Source: Clostridiales bacterium (lineage in GTDB: Bacteria; Bacillota; Clostridia; Saccharofermentanales; Saccharofermentanaceae). Taken from it: a stretch of 64,000 bases of DNA. The notes below the pieces were generated by a model. The model did not search any database. It worked only from the letters and a program-made list of their open reading frames with translations, and was not told where the DNA came from. Numbering within the stretch: position 1 is the stretch's first letter; the number at the start of each line of letters is the position of its first letter. Of the stretch, positions 16,985 to 26,516 are shown in pieces. Where the stretch lies: assembly GCA_017545245.1 (NCBI GenBank), contig JAFWPB010000010.1, positions 18,661 to 82,660 on the forward strand, given 5' to 3'. A program made the position numbers and the translations under genes.

Positions 16985-19819
16985 GTGCATATGCGGTCAA
17001 AGAAATCGGTCTTTAGTTTTTTTATTGCTGTGGTCATGTTTCTTGGTATGATTGGATTTTCCCAACTGACGGTTCTGGCAGATGAAGATACAAGAATTAC
17101 CAATCTAAAGGTTTCAGATGATGGAATGCTGACTTGGGATGCAGACGGAGAGTATAGTTTTCACATTTATATGCAAGTTAGTGAACATGGTTATGTTTCT
17201 ATTTACTTGGGTAATGAAAGGGAATATAACCTCATACCACACTATGTCAGTAACGGCAGCCAAAGTGGAGAGTACAAGGTTACTCTTTCTATTGCAGTCT
17301 GGAATGAGACTAACACTTCGTGTAAGAGTGAAGGCTCAAAGAATGTAACATATTACTATCATTCGGCTAAGGAGACACTGAGTACGCCGAAAAATGTGCG
17401 GGTAGAAGGCGACTATCTGGTCTGGGATGCTTCCACATCCGGCGGTGAAAAAGTCACGGATACGACCATCTCTTACCGTTACTATGTTAACGGAAAATCA
17501 TCCATCACCGGACAGGGTTACATCAGTGTTTCAGACAAAACTACATCGAATAAAGTTGCTTTGGCTGAAATCTTTAGACAAGGTACATGTGATTATCACA
17601 TCGAAATCTACGCGGAGGCGATTGGGTATCCTACCAGTGACCGTTATAAGGATGACTGGAAGGATTATTCATATAACTGCGATTATATTTCAAACATAAA
17701 AACGAATACAGATTACAAGGCTTCGTGGAATGCGTATCCAGGGGCAGAGAGTTATTTTGTTAAGGTTACAACATTGGATGTCTTTAGTTCCATCTCTGTT
17801 ACCACAGCGTCAACGGAGTGGGATATGTCTCTTTTGCTTCAAGATCCGGACAAAACTGGAGAGCGTTCTGCCAGGATCGATATCTACGCGCTTAACTCTG
17901 ACGGTTGGCCAATCTCGAAAGCTACCCAGAAGGAGTTTAAATACCAAGGTTATGGATATCCTCTAAAACTCTATGGTAAGCGGCTTTCTCAGAACTGGAC
18001 AGGGTCCTTGGATGACCTTCTCGGCTGTGAAGCTATAGGATTATCTTCACGTGTAAAATATGATCCGAAATCAAATACGTTAACGTTTGTCAGCTTTGAT
18101 ATGCAGGAGTATATTGCGAATAATCCTGACGACGAGGTTCCTACTGCGACGATGTTTGAAAGCAGCGCGGACCTGACTGTGAAGGGAGACGCAACGCTTT
18201 TGGCTTATGGTGGGATATTCGAAGCGAATGAATCCAGAATCATTTTCGACAAGGATTGCAATATTTCCTGTGAATCATATTATCAGACTTTTGTGGCTAA
18301 AGATGCGACATTTAACGGACAATCCCTCTCTTTCGTAATCAATCTGAACAATAGTGCTGTTTGTGTTTATGAGGATTTTACGATCGGGGAGAACTGCAAA
18401 TCTTTCTATGCAAGTAACACCCAAAAAGGCGATGAATTGACGCCTGCAATCATATGTGGAGAAGACGGAAAAATCACGCTGAACGGCCAGAAAATCGTGA
18501 TTCCTGCCGGTGGAAGTCTGGGCGAGGATCCATTGACGATATATGACAAGGAAGGTAAACCTGCAAACGAAGTCAAACTATTCCTCCCATCCCCTACTCC
18601 GACAAAGAAAGTGAGTCCTACGCCGACGAAGAAGTCGACACCGATTCCAACCAAAAAGGCAAGCCCTACGCCGACAAAGAAGTCGACTCCTACTCCGACT
18701 AAGAAAGTAACTCCTGCACCGACAAAGAAAGTGACACCGGCTCCAACTAAGAGAGTGAGCCCAACACCGACGAAGAAGGTGACACCAGATCCAACTAAGA
18801 AAGTGACCAATACGCCTACTAAAGCACCGACCAAAGTGCCTACGAAGGTGCCAACAAACAATCCGACAAAGACACCTACCAAGACTCCGACCAAAGCACC
18901 TACTAAAGACGTGTCCCCAACAGTGAGTCCGACGCCGGCTACACCTACCGTGACGAAAGCTCCGGGAAAGCCGACAGTGACTTCCAAACCTGAAGCTCCG
19001 ACTCCGACGACAGCGCCGGGCCAGCCGACAGGTAAGCCGGCCGATCCTACTCCGACTCCGGTGAAAGAACCATCAATTGCTGACTTTGTAGAGCGTCTCT
19101 ACACGATTGCGCTGGACCGTCCTTCTGAGAAGGCAGGTAAGGATTTCTGGATCAATGAGATCGAAAGTGGTAATCGTACCGGTGGCGACTGCGCGCATTT
19201 CTTCCTGATCGAAGCGGAAGAATTCTTAAATCGCGGACTGAGTGACGATGACTTTGTCGAGACCTTGTACCGTACATTTTTCGACCGGGCTTCCGAACCG
19301 GCAGGCAAGGCGTTCTGGGTAGGTTCGCTTAAGAACGGAAAGATGACAAAAGAAGATGTTATCAACGGATTTATCGATTCGGCCGAGTGGTGCAACGTGT
19401 GTGCAACGTACGGCGTAAGGTCTGGAGCACCGCATGCCAAGGCTGAGTTTGCATCAAAGAATGCGAAGGATTTCGCGGCAAGACTTTATACTTGCTGTCT
19501 GAACCGTGATCCGGAAGAGAAGGGCTTGGAATATTGGGCATTAGCTCTGACTAACCTTGAACAGACGGGATGCTCTGCGGCGAAGTTCTTCTTCACCGGA
19601 GATGAGTTTGTCGGCTTTGGACTGAAGAACGATGAATACGTGAGAAGACTCTACACCACATTCATGGGCCGCGATCCCGAATCAAGCGAGATCAACTACT
19701 GGGTAGGGGAGATCGCAAAAGGCACACAGACAAAAGCCAGCGTGCTGCAGTTCTTCGGAAGCAGTGAAGAATTCACCAAGATCTGCAAACGGTATGGAAT
19801 CGAGCGGGGAAGCATCTGA
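16985..19819 (+). CDS. Secreted surface protein with Thr/Pro/Lys linker and DUF4214 repeats
   Basis: A 944-residue exported protein. The signal peptide ends near LTVLADED (about residue 35). Residues about 35-320 look like three fibronectin-III-like beta domains; about 325-530 form another beta-rich region. Residues about 535-693 are a linker built of PTPTKK-like units. The last 250 residues carry four DUF4214 units, each with the RLYxxxxxRxPE core (DRPSEKAGKDFW, DRASEPAGKAFW, NRDPEEKGLEYW, GRDPESSEINYW). DUF4214 is a small helical module found in bacterial surface proteins. GTG 16985 has AAAGG 6 nt upstream; ATG 16991 is equally possible. It is likely cell-wall exposed. Confidence 0.85.
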   Translation: MHMRSKKSVFSFFIAVVMFLGMIGFSQLTVLADEDTRITNLKVSDDGMLTWDADGEYSFHIYMQVSEHGYVSIYLGNEREYNLIPHYVSNGSQSGEYKVTLSIAVWNETNTSCKSEGSKNVTYYYHSAKETLSTPKNVRVEGDYLVWDASTSGGEKVTDTTISYRYYVNGKSSITGQGYISVSDKTTSNKVALAEIFRQGTCDYHIEIYAEAIGYPTSDRYKDDWKDYSYNCDYISNIKTNTDYKASWNAYPGAESYFVKVTTLDVFSSISVTTASTEWDMSLLLQDPDKTGERSARIDIYALNSDGWPISKATQKEFKYQGYGYPLKLYGKRLSQNWTGSLDDLLGCEAIGLSSRVKYDPKSNTLTFVSFDMQEYIANNPDDEVPTATMFESSADLTVKGDATLLAYGGIFEANESRIIFDKDCNISCESYYQTFVAKDATFNGQSLSFVINLNNSAVCVYEDFTIGENCKSFYASNTQKGDELTPAIICGEDGKITLNGQKIVIPAGGSLGEDPLTIYDKEGKPANEVKLFLPSPTPTKKVSPTPTKKSTPIPTKKASPTPTKKSTPTPTKKVTPAPTKKVTPAPTKRVSPTPTKKVTPDPTKKVTNTPTKAPTKVPTKVPTNNPTKTPTKTPTKAPTKDVSPTVSPTPATPTVTKAPGKPTVTSKPEAPTPTTAPGQPTGKPADPTPTPVKEPSIADFVERLYTIALDRPSEKAGKDFWINEIESGNRTGGDCAHFFLIEAEEFLNRGLSDDDFVETLYRTFFDRASEPAGKAFWVGSLKNGKMTKEDVINGFIDSAEWCNVCATYGVRSGAPHAKAEFASKNAKDFAARLYTCCLNRDPEEKGLEYWALALTNLEQTGCSAAKFFFTGDEFVGFGLKNDEYVRRLYTTFMGRDPESSEINYWVGEIAKGTQTKASVLQFFGSSEEFTKICKRYGIERGSI
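18590..19065 (+). repeat. Degenerate PT-K-K coding repeat (linker)
   Basis: About 475 nt encode repeating units of 7-8 codons such as PTPTKKV, PTPTKKS and later PTKAPTKVPT. The DNA units (CCGACGAAGAAG and variants) differ at third positions, so the repeat is old rather than freshly expanded. It produces a long artefactual open frame on the minus strand. Confidence 0.85.
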
Positions 19820-19850
19820 AAATAATCCTTCCTCGCCAAAAGCACTTGTG

Positions 19851-19859
19851 TGCTATAAT
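19851..19859 (+). promoter_or_regulatory. Extended -10 promoter of metF
   Basis: TGCTATAAT lies 32 nt before the metF start codon. No SAM riboswitch or T-box fits in the short 72-nt gap before metF. Confidence 0.6.
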
Positions 19860-19891
19860 GATTTCGCATTTTTCAGATCAAGGAGCCATCC

Positions 19892-20785
19892 ATGAAGATC
19901 ATCGATATTCTGAATAAGAAAAGTATGTCCTTGTCTTTCGAGGTATTTCCGCCGAAGAAGGAAGCCAGTTTCGAAAGCGTAAAAGAGACGACCGAAAAGA
20001 TTGCAGAGAGCAAACCTGCGTTCATGAGCGTAACCTATGGTGCGGGTGGCGGAACCAGCCGCTTTACTCTGGATATAGCAAAAACGATCGAAGAGAAGCA
20101 CGGTGTGCCGACCATGGCGCACCTGACCTGTGTTTCCAGTTCCAAGAAAACGATCCATGATAAGATCGAAGAGATCCACAGCCTGGGTATCCAGAATATC
20201 ATGGCACTCCGTGGTGATCTGACGCCGGAGTTGGAGAATACGGACCCTTCCCAGTGGGATTACCGTCACGCTGTGGAACTGATCCGCGAGATCAAAGAGA
20301 GTGGCTATGATTTCTGCATCGGTGGCGCCTGCTACCCGGAGGTGCATCCGGAAAGTGCCAACCAGCACGAAGATATCCAGCATTTAAAAGAGAAGGTCGA
20401 GGCTGGCGCAGACTTCCTGGTCAGCCAGATGGTCTTCGACAATAACCTTTTCTATAACTTCCTCTACAAGATCCGTGAGGCGGGTATTACCTGCCCTGTT
20501 GTTCCAGGCATCATGCCAATCACAAACGCGATCCAGGTAGAGAAGGCAATCAAACTCAGCGGCTCTTTCATGCCGCAGCGATTCAAGGCCATCGTGGATT
20601 ATTTCGGACAGGATCCGGAATCCATGAAGCAGGCCGGCATCGCATATGCGACGGATCAAATCATCGATCTGTATGCCAACGGAGTGACGAATGTGCATGT
20701 CTATTCCATGAATAAACCTGACGTGGCAGAAGCCATCATGAACAACCTTTCCAATATTCTCTGGAAAGACTACGGCATCAAGTAA
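19892..20785 (+). CDS. metF: Methylenetetrahydrofolate reductase
   Basis: A 297-residue cytosolic enzyme of normal MetF length. The typical N-terminus SLSFEVFPPK supplies the catalytic Glu, followed by VTYGAGGGTSR, LTCVS and LALRGD-like MALRGDLTPE. It uses FAD to reduce 5,10-methylene-THF to 5-methyl-THF, the methyl donor for MetH, whose two parts are encoded just downstream. Its ribosome-binding site is AAGGAG. A stand-alone MetH activation gene starts 9 nt after the stop, so they form an operon. Confidence 0.95.
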   Translation: MKIIDILNKKSMSLSFEVFPPKKEASFESVKETTEKIAESKPAFMSVTYGAGGGTSRFTLDIAKTIEEKHGVPTMAHLTCVSSSKKTIHDKIEEIHSLGIQNIMALRGDLTPELENTDPSQWDYRHAVELIREIKESGYDFCIGGACYPEVHPESANQHEDIQHLKEKVEAGADFLVSQMVFDNNLFYNFLYKIREAGITCPVVPGIMPITNAIQVEKAIKLSGSFMPQRFKAIVDYFGQDPESMKQAGIAYATDQIIDLYANGVTNVHVYSMNKPDVAEAIMNNLSNILWKDYGIK

Positions 20786-20794
20786 GGATCTTTT

Positions 20795-21463
20795 ATGGAC
20801 CGGACTACTATTCTCGAAGAGGCGCTGACCTCGGAAACAAAGACGATCCCGCAATACTTGGACTACGAAACTCCTTCGGTCAATGTGACAGAGTGGCTTC
20901 GTTATTCCTGCATTCCTGTGTATGAACAGGAGAATGCGGCAAAAGATCCGGAGCTTGCCGCTTCCATGGAAAAAGCACTGTCCCTGGTTTCCGGTGTGCT
21001 TTCTTTTCGGGTGGGATTTGTTGTTGTGCCAATTGAATGGGGCAAGGATGGTTTCCCGGTCCTTCCGTTTGAACAGAAATCCGAAAAACTGAAAAAGAAT
21101 CTGGAAGGTGGCAGGAAGGCAGTGCTTTTCGCTGCGACGATTGGATCCGGGATCGACCGCCTGATACGAAGATATGAAAAAGCCGACCCGAAGCTGGGGC
21201 TTCTGCTTCAGGGGCTGGGAGCGGAACGTGTGGAATCGCTGTGCGATACTTTTGACGCAGAAGTGAAGACGAGTGCGGAAAAACTTGGAGGAAAGACGAA
21301 CTGGCGGTATTCTCCGGGATACGGCGATCTTCCCATCGAGGTACAACGTGTCTTCCTTCCGCTTTTGGATGCAGAAAGAAGACTTGGGATCACGCTTTCG
21401 GAGTCGTGCCTGATGGCGCCGAGTAAGAGTGTCACGGCTATCATCGGAATAAAATTTGATTAA
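20795..21463 (+). CDS. Stand-alone MetH activation-domain protein
   Basis: A 222-residue protein matching the C-terminal reactivation domain of cobalamin-dependent methionine synthase. The core RYSPGYGDLPIEVQ corresponds to the SAM-binding RxxPGY motif, and ESCLMAPSKSVTAIIG matches the end of the domain. In two-part systems this polypeptide binds SAM and helps return cob(II)alamin to the active methyl form. The metH gene at 24036 lacks this domain, so the pair should work together. It lies 9 nt after metF. Confidence 0.9.
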   Translation: MDRTTILEEALTSETKTIPQYLDYETPSVNVTEWLRYSCIPVYEQENAAKDPELAASMEKALSLVSGVLSFRVGFVVVPIEWGKDGFPVLPFEQKSEKLKKNLEGGRKAVLFAATIGSGIDRLIRRYEKADPKLGLLLQGLGAERVESLCDTFDAEVKTSAEKLGGKTNWRYSPGYGDLPIEVQRVFLPLLDAERRLGITLSESCLMAPSKSVTAIIGIKFD

Positions 21464-21576
21464 AGAGAAAACAAAACTCCGGCTCCATTTCCAAAGTGAC
21501 AAATCAGTTAGATGTGGTTAAGTTCCTTTGATGTATTATGATTGTGGAAACTTAGGGAGTTGTAGGAGTATTGAGT

Positions 21577-23976
21577 ATGAAAAGTAAGGTGAAGAGTCTT
21601 CTGGCTTTGTCGATCAGTATGCTTTTGGCCGTTCCGTCGTTTGCATGTAAAAAAGGCGGAAAAGTGGATGATAAAGGAAAAACAGCGGCGCTGGAAGCGG
21701 TGCGTTCTGCGCCGGCAAGCGGACAGATCATTCAGGAGAGTGATCCTTTTTTCGATTTGGAAGAATTTGAACTTACGATACCTGTGGAAGAAGGCCGTTC
21801 GCTCTGCGACCGCTGGATCAATCAGGTGAAGTTTTATTCCAATTGCATTGTCGCACACTTCAGCGATACGTATGGTATTGATCCCGAGACTCAGGGAAAG
21901 TGGAAACAGCATGTTTTAGGAAAAGAACTCCTGAGTAAAGACGAGGCGGCGAGGATCGAGAAACTCGTCTACGACAAATATGTGGATACACTGGCCGTGT
22001 ATGATTTCAACGGAAAGCTGAAAGAGACGAAGCGCTGTGGAAGCCAGTTCGATCTTCAGTGCATTTTCGAGGGAAAAAACGGAGAAATCATGGTGCTGTA
22101 TAATCAGGGCGGGACAGCCAAGATCAGTGAACTCACGGATTCGATGGATCTGACCAACACAATCTCTCTTCCGGAAGAAATGGAGTATGTTGAGCATTGT
22201 GAACTGTTGGAAAATGGGAATACTCTCGTAAAGTCGAGCGGAATGCTCAGAGCGTTTGACCCTAACGGAGATATCGTTTTCGAAACCATGACAACAGACT
22301 CGGATGGCATCTTCAAAATAAACGGGAAATATTATCAGCTTATGCCGTCTTATTCTGAAACAGGAATAGGATATCGCTTTTGTGATTTTAACCTTGATAC
22401 GGGTACGGCGCAGACGGAAAAGCATGATGTTTCGCTTTCTCAAGATGACGCACATGCCCTTATTTACGGAGCGGACAATGTCTATCTCAATACCGGTAAT
22501 GGACTTTGCAGAGTGAACATTGAAAGTGGAACCGCAGAAGTGGTACTCCCTTGGAGTCAGACAGATTGTTATCACGGTGAGATATTGAGTGACTCGCTGA
22601 AGATCGTATCGGAAGAGGAATACTATTTTGCGATCGTCACGTTGAGCAAAGAACAAAAACCAGTAGAGGCAGAAGCTTTCCAGGATATCTACAATGTCAC
22701 GGTCCAGCATCTGAAAAAAGCTCAGAAGAACCCGCATGCCGGAAAAAAGATCCTCTCTGCCATGGCGGTCGGTTCCGATAATGAAGCATTCTATGACTGT
22801 ATTGTCAGGTATAATCGCGACATGACAAAGAAGAGCCGTGTCATTCTGACAGAGTATTCTGAGTCCTGGTTCATAGATTTTGCGAAGAGAACTGGCGGTG
22901 CCTCAGCGCAGATCGAAGACCAGATCTACATCGATCTGTCGAATGGACAGGGACCGGATATTCTTATTAATTTCGGAAAAGAAATGAAGTTTGAAAGAGA
23001 TAATGTTCTTCTGGACATGAATACTCTGATCGATGGAAGTGAGGGACTGGACCGTTCGAAAGTGTTTGATAACATTCTCCGCGCATGCGAAAAGAACGGA
23101 AAACTCTACCGCATCCCGATCTTGTTCCAGATTGGAGGTTACGTTGGTAACGCAGATCAGGTCGGGGAGAGAACAAGTTGCACATGGGAAGAAATGAATG
23201 CCATTTCTGCTTCGATCCCGGAGCAGACGAGACTTTTTTCTCCAAGAGTAAGACGGGTAGTGCTGCGTGAACTTGTTGTTGCCGATATGGAGCGTTTTGT
23301 CGATTATGATACGCAGAAGGTGGACTTTAATAATGACGCTTTCCGCAATATCCTGGAATTTTCCAAGCAGAATGGTATGGAAATGGAAGAACTGCAGCGG
23401 TTCTATTCATCCGAAATGATGATGTCCTTATCATTTAAGATGGGTACGTTAGCGATGACGAGTACATATATTGCAGATGGAAGCAGCTATGCGACCATAA
23501 CAGGACAGGGCGAACATGTCTCTTTCTTCGGTTATCCGAGACCAGATGAAGGTGGCATGGCAGCCGTTCCGGAATTTACGGTATCCATTTCCAAGAATAC
23601 CGAATATAAAAACGAGGCATGGGATTTTATCAAGAGCCTTCTCGAAGACGAGGCACAGGCCGATCTTCCGGGGGATTATGCATCCGGTATTCCAATCAAC
23701 CGTGCAGCGCTTAACAAAAGAATCGAAGATGAAATAAAGCAAGAAGAATTCTCCCGCAGTCTGGGCGCAAACGGAGCATCTTTCTTTGATCAGGATTCCG
23801 TCCCCGGATACCTGGCACTGATCGAAAGTGTAAAGGTCGGCGTCCGTGTCGATTCGGGCATTCTGGATATCATATGTGAAGAAGCCGAGGCATACTTTGC
23901 CGGCCAGAAGAGTCTGGACGATGTGATCAAGGTCATTGAAAAACGTGTAAAACAGGTTGTGCAGGAACGTGCCTGA
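21577..23976 (+). CDS. Large lipoprotein: beta-rich N-terminal half plus solute-binding domain
   Basis: A 799-residue exported lipoprotein: the signal peptide ends at SFACKKGG. ATG 21577 has AGGAG 8 nt upstream; a TTG 6 nt earlier is less likely. Residues about 115-370 show repeated beta segments like a propeller (VYDFNGKLKET, GNTLVKSSGMLRAFDPNG). Residues about 410-790 resemble extracellular solute-binding family 1, with GPDILINFG, GKLYRIPILFQIGG and AWDFIKSLL. No permease or ATPase gene adjoins, so it may serve a distant transporter or act as a sensor. Its place between the MetH activator and metH is unexplained. Confidence 0.75.
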   Translation: MKSKVKSLLALSISMLLAVPSFACKKGGKVDDKGKTAALEAVRSAPASGQIIQESDPFFDLEEFELTIPVEEGRSLCDRWINQVKFYSNCIVAHFSDTYGIDPETQGKWKQHVLGKELLSKDEAARIEKLVYDKYVDTLAVYDFNGKLKETKRCGSQFDLQCIFEGKNGEIMVLYNQGGTAKISELTDSMDLTNTISLPEEMEYVEHCELLENGNTLVKSSGMLRAFDPNGDIVFETMTTDSDGIFKINGKYYQLMPSYSETGIGYRFCDFNLDTGTAQTEKHDVSLSQDDAHALIYGADNVYLNTGNGLCRVNIESGTAEVVLPWSQTDCYHGEILSDSLKIVSEEEYYFAIVTLSKEQKPVEAEAFQDIYNVTVQHLKKAQKNPHAGKKILSAMAVGSDNEAFYDCIVRYNRDMTKKSRVILTEYSESWFIDFAKRTGGASAQIEDQIYIDLSNGQGPDILINFGKEMKFERDNVLLDMNTLIDGSEGLDRSKVFDNILRACEKNGKLYRIPILFQIGGYVGNADQVGERTSCTWEEMNAISASIPEQTRLFSPRVRRVVLRELVVADMERFVDYDTQKVDFNNDAFRNILEFSKQNGMEMEELQRFYSSEMMMSLSFKMGTLAMTSTYIADGSSYATITGQGEHVSFFGYPRPDEGGMAAVPEFTVSISKNTEYKNEAWDFIKSLLEDEAQADLPGDYASGIPINRAALNKRIEDEIKQEEFSRSLGANGASFFDQDSVPGYLALIESVKVGVRVDSGILDIICEEAEAYFAGQKSLDDVIKVIEKRVKQVVQERA

Positions 23977-24035
23977 TAGTATGTAGAATGGTTTTGTGGT
24001 AAACTTTTCGCAGAATACTGTTAGGAGTTTCCACT

Positions 24036-26477
24036 ATGAATATACTCGATTACATGAAAGACCATTTCCTGTTTCTGGACGGAGGCATGGGAACACTTCT
24101 TCAAGAGGCAGGCCTTCAGCCGGGTGAACTTCCGGAACGTTGGAATATTTCCCGTCCGGAGGAGATCATACGGATCCAGAAATCTTATTATGATGCAGGT
24201 TCGAACGTCGTTCTCAGCAATACGTTCGGCGCCAATGGCCTGAAATTCGATGACGAAGAACTGGAGACTCTGATCAAGGCGGCCGTAGAGAATGCCCGCG
24301 AAGCGGCACGGCAGAGCATCGGCACACAGGAAAAATTTGTGGCGCTGGATATCGGTTCTCTCGGCAAACTCTTAAAACCATATGGTGATTATGAATTCGA
24401 AGATGCGGTCGCTATGTACAGTAAGACCGTGCGTTTCGGCGTGAAGGCCGGCGTGGACCTGATCTTCATCGAAACCATGAACGATAGTTACGATACGAAA
24501 GCCGCGCTTCTTGCGGCCAAGGAGAATTCGGACCTCCCGGTGTTTGTTTCCAATGCATATGGTGCGGATGGAAAACTGATGACCGGTGCATGTCCGGCAG
24601 CGATGGTGGCTATGCTCGAAGGTATGCACGCAGATGCCATCGGTGCGAACTGCTCGCTTGGCCCGGACCAGCTGGTGGGCGTAATGGAGGAATACCTCGA
24701 ATATGCTTCTGTGCCGGTTCTTTTGAAGCCGAATGCAGGCCTTCCGAGAAGTGAGAACGGAAAGACCGTTTATGACGTATTCCCTCCAGAGTTCGCCGAA
24801 TCAGTCGGAAAACTCCTGGAGAAGGGCATCCGTATTGCCGGTGGCTGCTGCGGCACAACGCCGGACTATATCCGTGCGGTTGTGGAAAAGGCAAGTACAA
24901 TTACACCGGTTCCGGTAACCGAGAAGAACCGTTCCCTGGTTTCTTCCTATACACAGGCGGTAGAATTCGGAGGAAGTCCGATCCTTATCGGCGAGCGTAT
25001 CAACCCGACCGGCAAGAAGCGTTTCCAGCAGGCTCTCCGTGAAAACGATATCGACTACATCCTGGGCGAAGCCTTGAAACAGCAGGACGCGGGCGTCCAG
25101 CTTCTGGACGTAAACGTAGGTCTTCCGGAAATCGATGAGCCGGCTTTCCTTCTTCGTGCGGTAAAAGAACTGCAGGCCGTGACCGATCTTCCACTTCAGC
25201 TGGATACGACCGACCCGATTGCGATGGAAGCAGGACTTCGTGCATATAACGGTAAGGCTATGGTCAATTCCGTCAACGGAAAAGAAGAAGTCATGAGCGT
25301 CATCTTCCCGCTCGTTGCTAAATATGGTGGTTTTGTCGTCGCCTTGACGATCGATGAAGGCGGTATTCCGGATACAGCAGAAGAACGTGTAGCCATTGCA
25401 GAGAAAATCATCAAGAGAGCGGCTGACTACGGTATTTCCAAGAAAGACCTGATCTTCGACCCGCTTGCGATGACGATCTCTGCCGATACGACAGCGGCGC
25501 TGGCGACCATGCAGGCGGTCCATAAGATCCGCCACGATCTGGGGGTCAATACTTCTCTAGGTATTTCCAATGTTTCGTTTGGGCTTCCGAGTAGGAACAT
25601 CATCACATCGACATTCTTTGCTTTGTGCTTGCAGGACGGACTGTCCGCGGCGATCATGAACCCGTATTCCCAGGAAATGATGAATGTTTACTATGCTTTC
25701 CGTGCTCTCCATAACATGGACGAAAACTGCATGGACTATATCAGCTATGCCCAGAATCTTCCTGCGCCGACAATGACGGCCCCGGCAGCGGGTGCTGCTC
25801 CAGCTGGCGCGCTGGCTTCCGATTCAGGTTCTTCCAGCGGACCGGCAACCGAACTTCAGAAAGCCATCGTGCGTGGCCTGAAAGAGAAGACGGGTTCTCT
25901 CACCAAGTCATTACTTGCCGAGAAAAAACCACTGGAGATCATTCAGGAAGAAGTTATCCCGGCACTGAATATCGTGGGTGAAGATTTCGAGAAGAAAAAA
26001 GTATACCTGCCACAGCTTCTGATGGCAGCAGAGGCAGCGAAGGCGGCTTTTGAGGAAGTGAAAAAACTGATGGCGGACGATGGCGGCGAAGGTCCGAAGC
26101 GTTGTGCTTTTGTCATCGCAACGGTCCATGGCGATATCCATGACATTGGTAAGAATATAGTAAAACTGATCCTGGAGAACTACGGATTTGCCGTCAGCGA
26201 TCTGGGCAAAGACGTACCTGAACAGACCGTGGTGGATGAAGTGATCCGTCTCCATGCACCAATCGTGGGCCTTTCCGCCCTGATGACCACTACAGTTCCT
26301 GCGATGGAAGAGACGATCAAGCTCCTACGTGAGCAGGCACCTTGGGCGAAAGTCTGTGTAGGCGGTGCTGTACTGACGCAGGAGTATGCCGATGCCATCG
26401 GTGCGGACCGCTATTGCCGCGATGCGATGGAGACCGTACGTTATGCAGAAGAAATCGACCAGGCACTGCAAGGTTGA
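24036..26477 (+). CDS. metH: Cobalamin-dependent methionine synthase lacking the activation domain
   Basis: An 813-residue enzyme; full MetH is about 1200. The homocysteine domain has zinc ligands Cys206 (GANCSLG) and Cys271/Cys272 (GGCCGTTPD). The pterin domain covers about 310-560 (IGERINPTGKKR, DVNVGLPEIDE). A Pro/Ala/Gly/Ser linker near 580-605 leads to the cobalamin cap and Rossmann domain, where His702 in GDIHDIGKN is the lower cobalt ligand. The protein ends there. It transfers a methyl group from methyl-THF to homocysteine. The missing reactivation domain is supplied by the gene at 20795. Confidence 0.95.
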   Translation: MNILDYMKDHFLFLDGGMGTLLQEAGLQPGELPERWNISRPEEIIRIQKSYYDAGSNVVLSNTFGANGLKFDDEELETLIKAAVENAREAARQSIGTQEKFVALDIGSLGKLLKPYGDYEFEDAVAMYSKTVRFGVKAGVDLIFIETMNDSYDTKAALLAAKENSDLPVFVSNAYGADGKLMTGACPAAMVAMLEGMHADAIGANCSLGPDQLVGVMEEYLEYASVPVLLKPNAGLPRSENGKTVYDVFPPEFAESVGKLLEKGIRIAGGCCGTTPDYIRAVVEKASTITPVPVTEKNRSLVSSYTQAVEFGGSPILIGERINPTGKKRFQQALRENDIDYILGEALKQQDAGVQLLDVNVGLPEIDEPAFLLRAVKELQAVTDLPLQLDTTDPIAMEAGLRAYNGKAMVNSVNGKEEVMSVIFPLVAKYGGFVVALTIDEGGIPDTAEERVAIAEKIIKRAADYGISKKDLIFDPLAMTISADTTAALATMQAVHKIRHDLGVNTSLGISNVSFGLPSRNIITSTFFALCLQDGLSAAIMNPYSQEMMNVYYAFRALHNMDENCMDYISYAQNLPAPTMTAPAAGAAPAGALASDSGSSSGPATELQKAIVRGLKEKTGSLTKSLLAEKKPLEIIQEEVIPALNIVGEDFEKKKVYLPQLLMAAEAAKAAFEEVKKLMADDGGEGPKRCAFVIATVHGDIHDIGKNIVKLILENYGFAVSDLGKDVPEQTVVDEVIRLHAPIVGLSALMTTTVPAMEETIKLLREQAPWAKVCVGGAVLTQEYADAIGADRYCRDAMETVRYAEEIDQALQG

Positions 26478-26516
26478 CAGATTACGATTACCGGAGAAAA
26501 TATTCCGGGAGAAGAA

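Noticed and set aside
18406..18987. Long minus-strand frame (193 codons) rich in Val/Gly/Phe opposite the PT-K-K linker
   Set aside because: It is the antisense of a low-complexity coding repeat; no ribosome-binding site, and the plus-strand frame explains the region.
18590..19065. CRISPR-like array
   Set aside because: The repeats are in-frame codons for a Pro/Thr/Lys linker with no unique spacers.
19820..19891. SAM riboswitch or T-box before metF
   Set aside because: The gap is only 72 nt and shows just an extended -10 promoter and a ribosome-binding site.
20384..21502. Minus-strand frame of 372 codons opposite metF and the MetH activation gene
   Set aside because: Composition is that of an antisense shadow (His/Arg/Cys rich); no start signals; both plus-strand genes are well supported.
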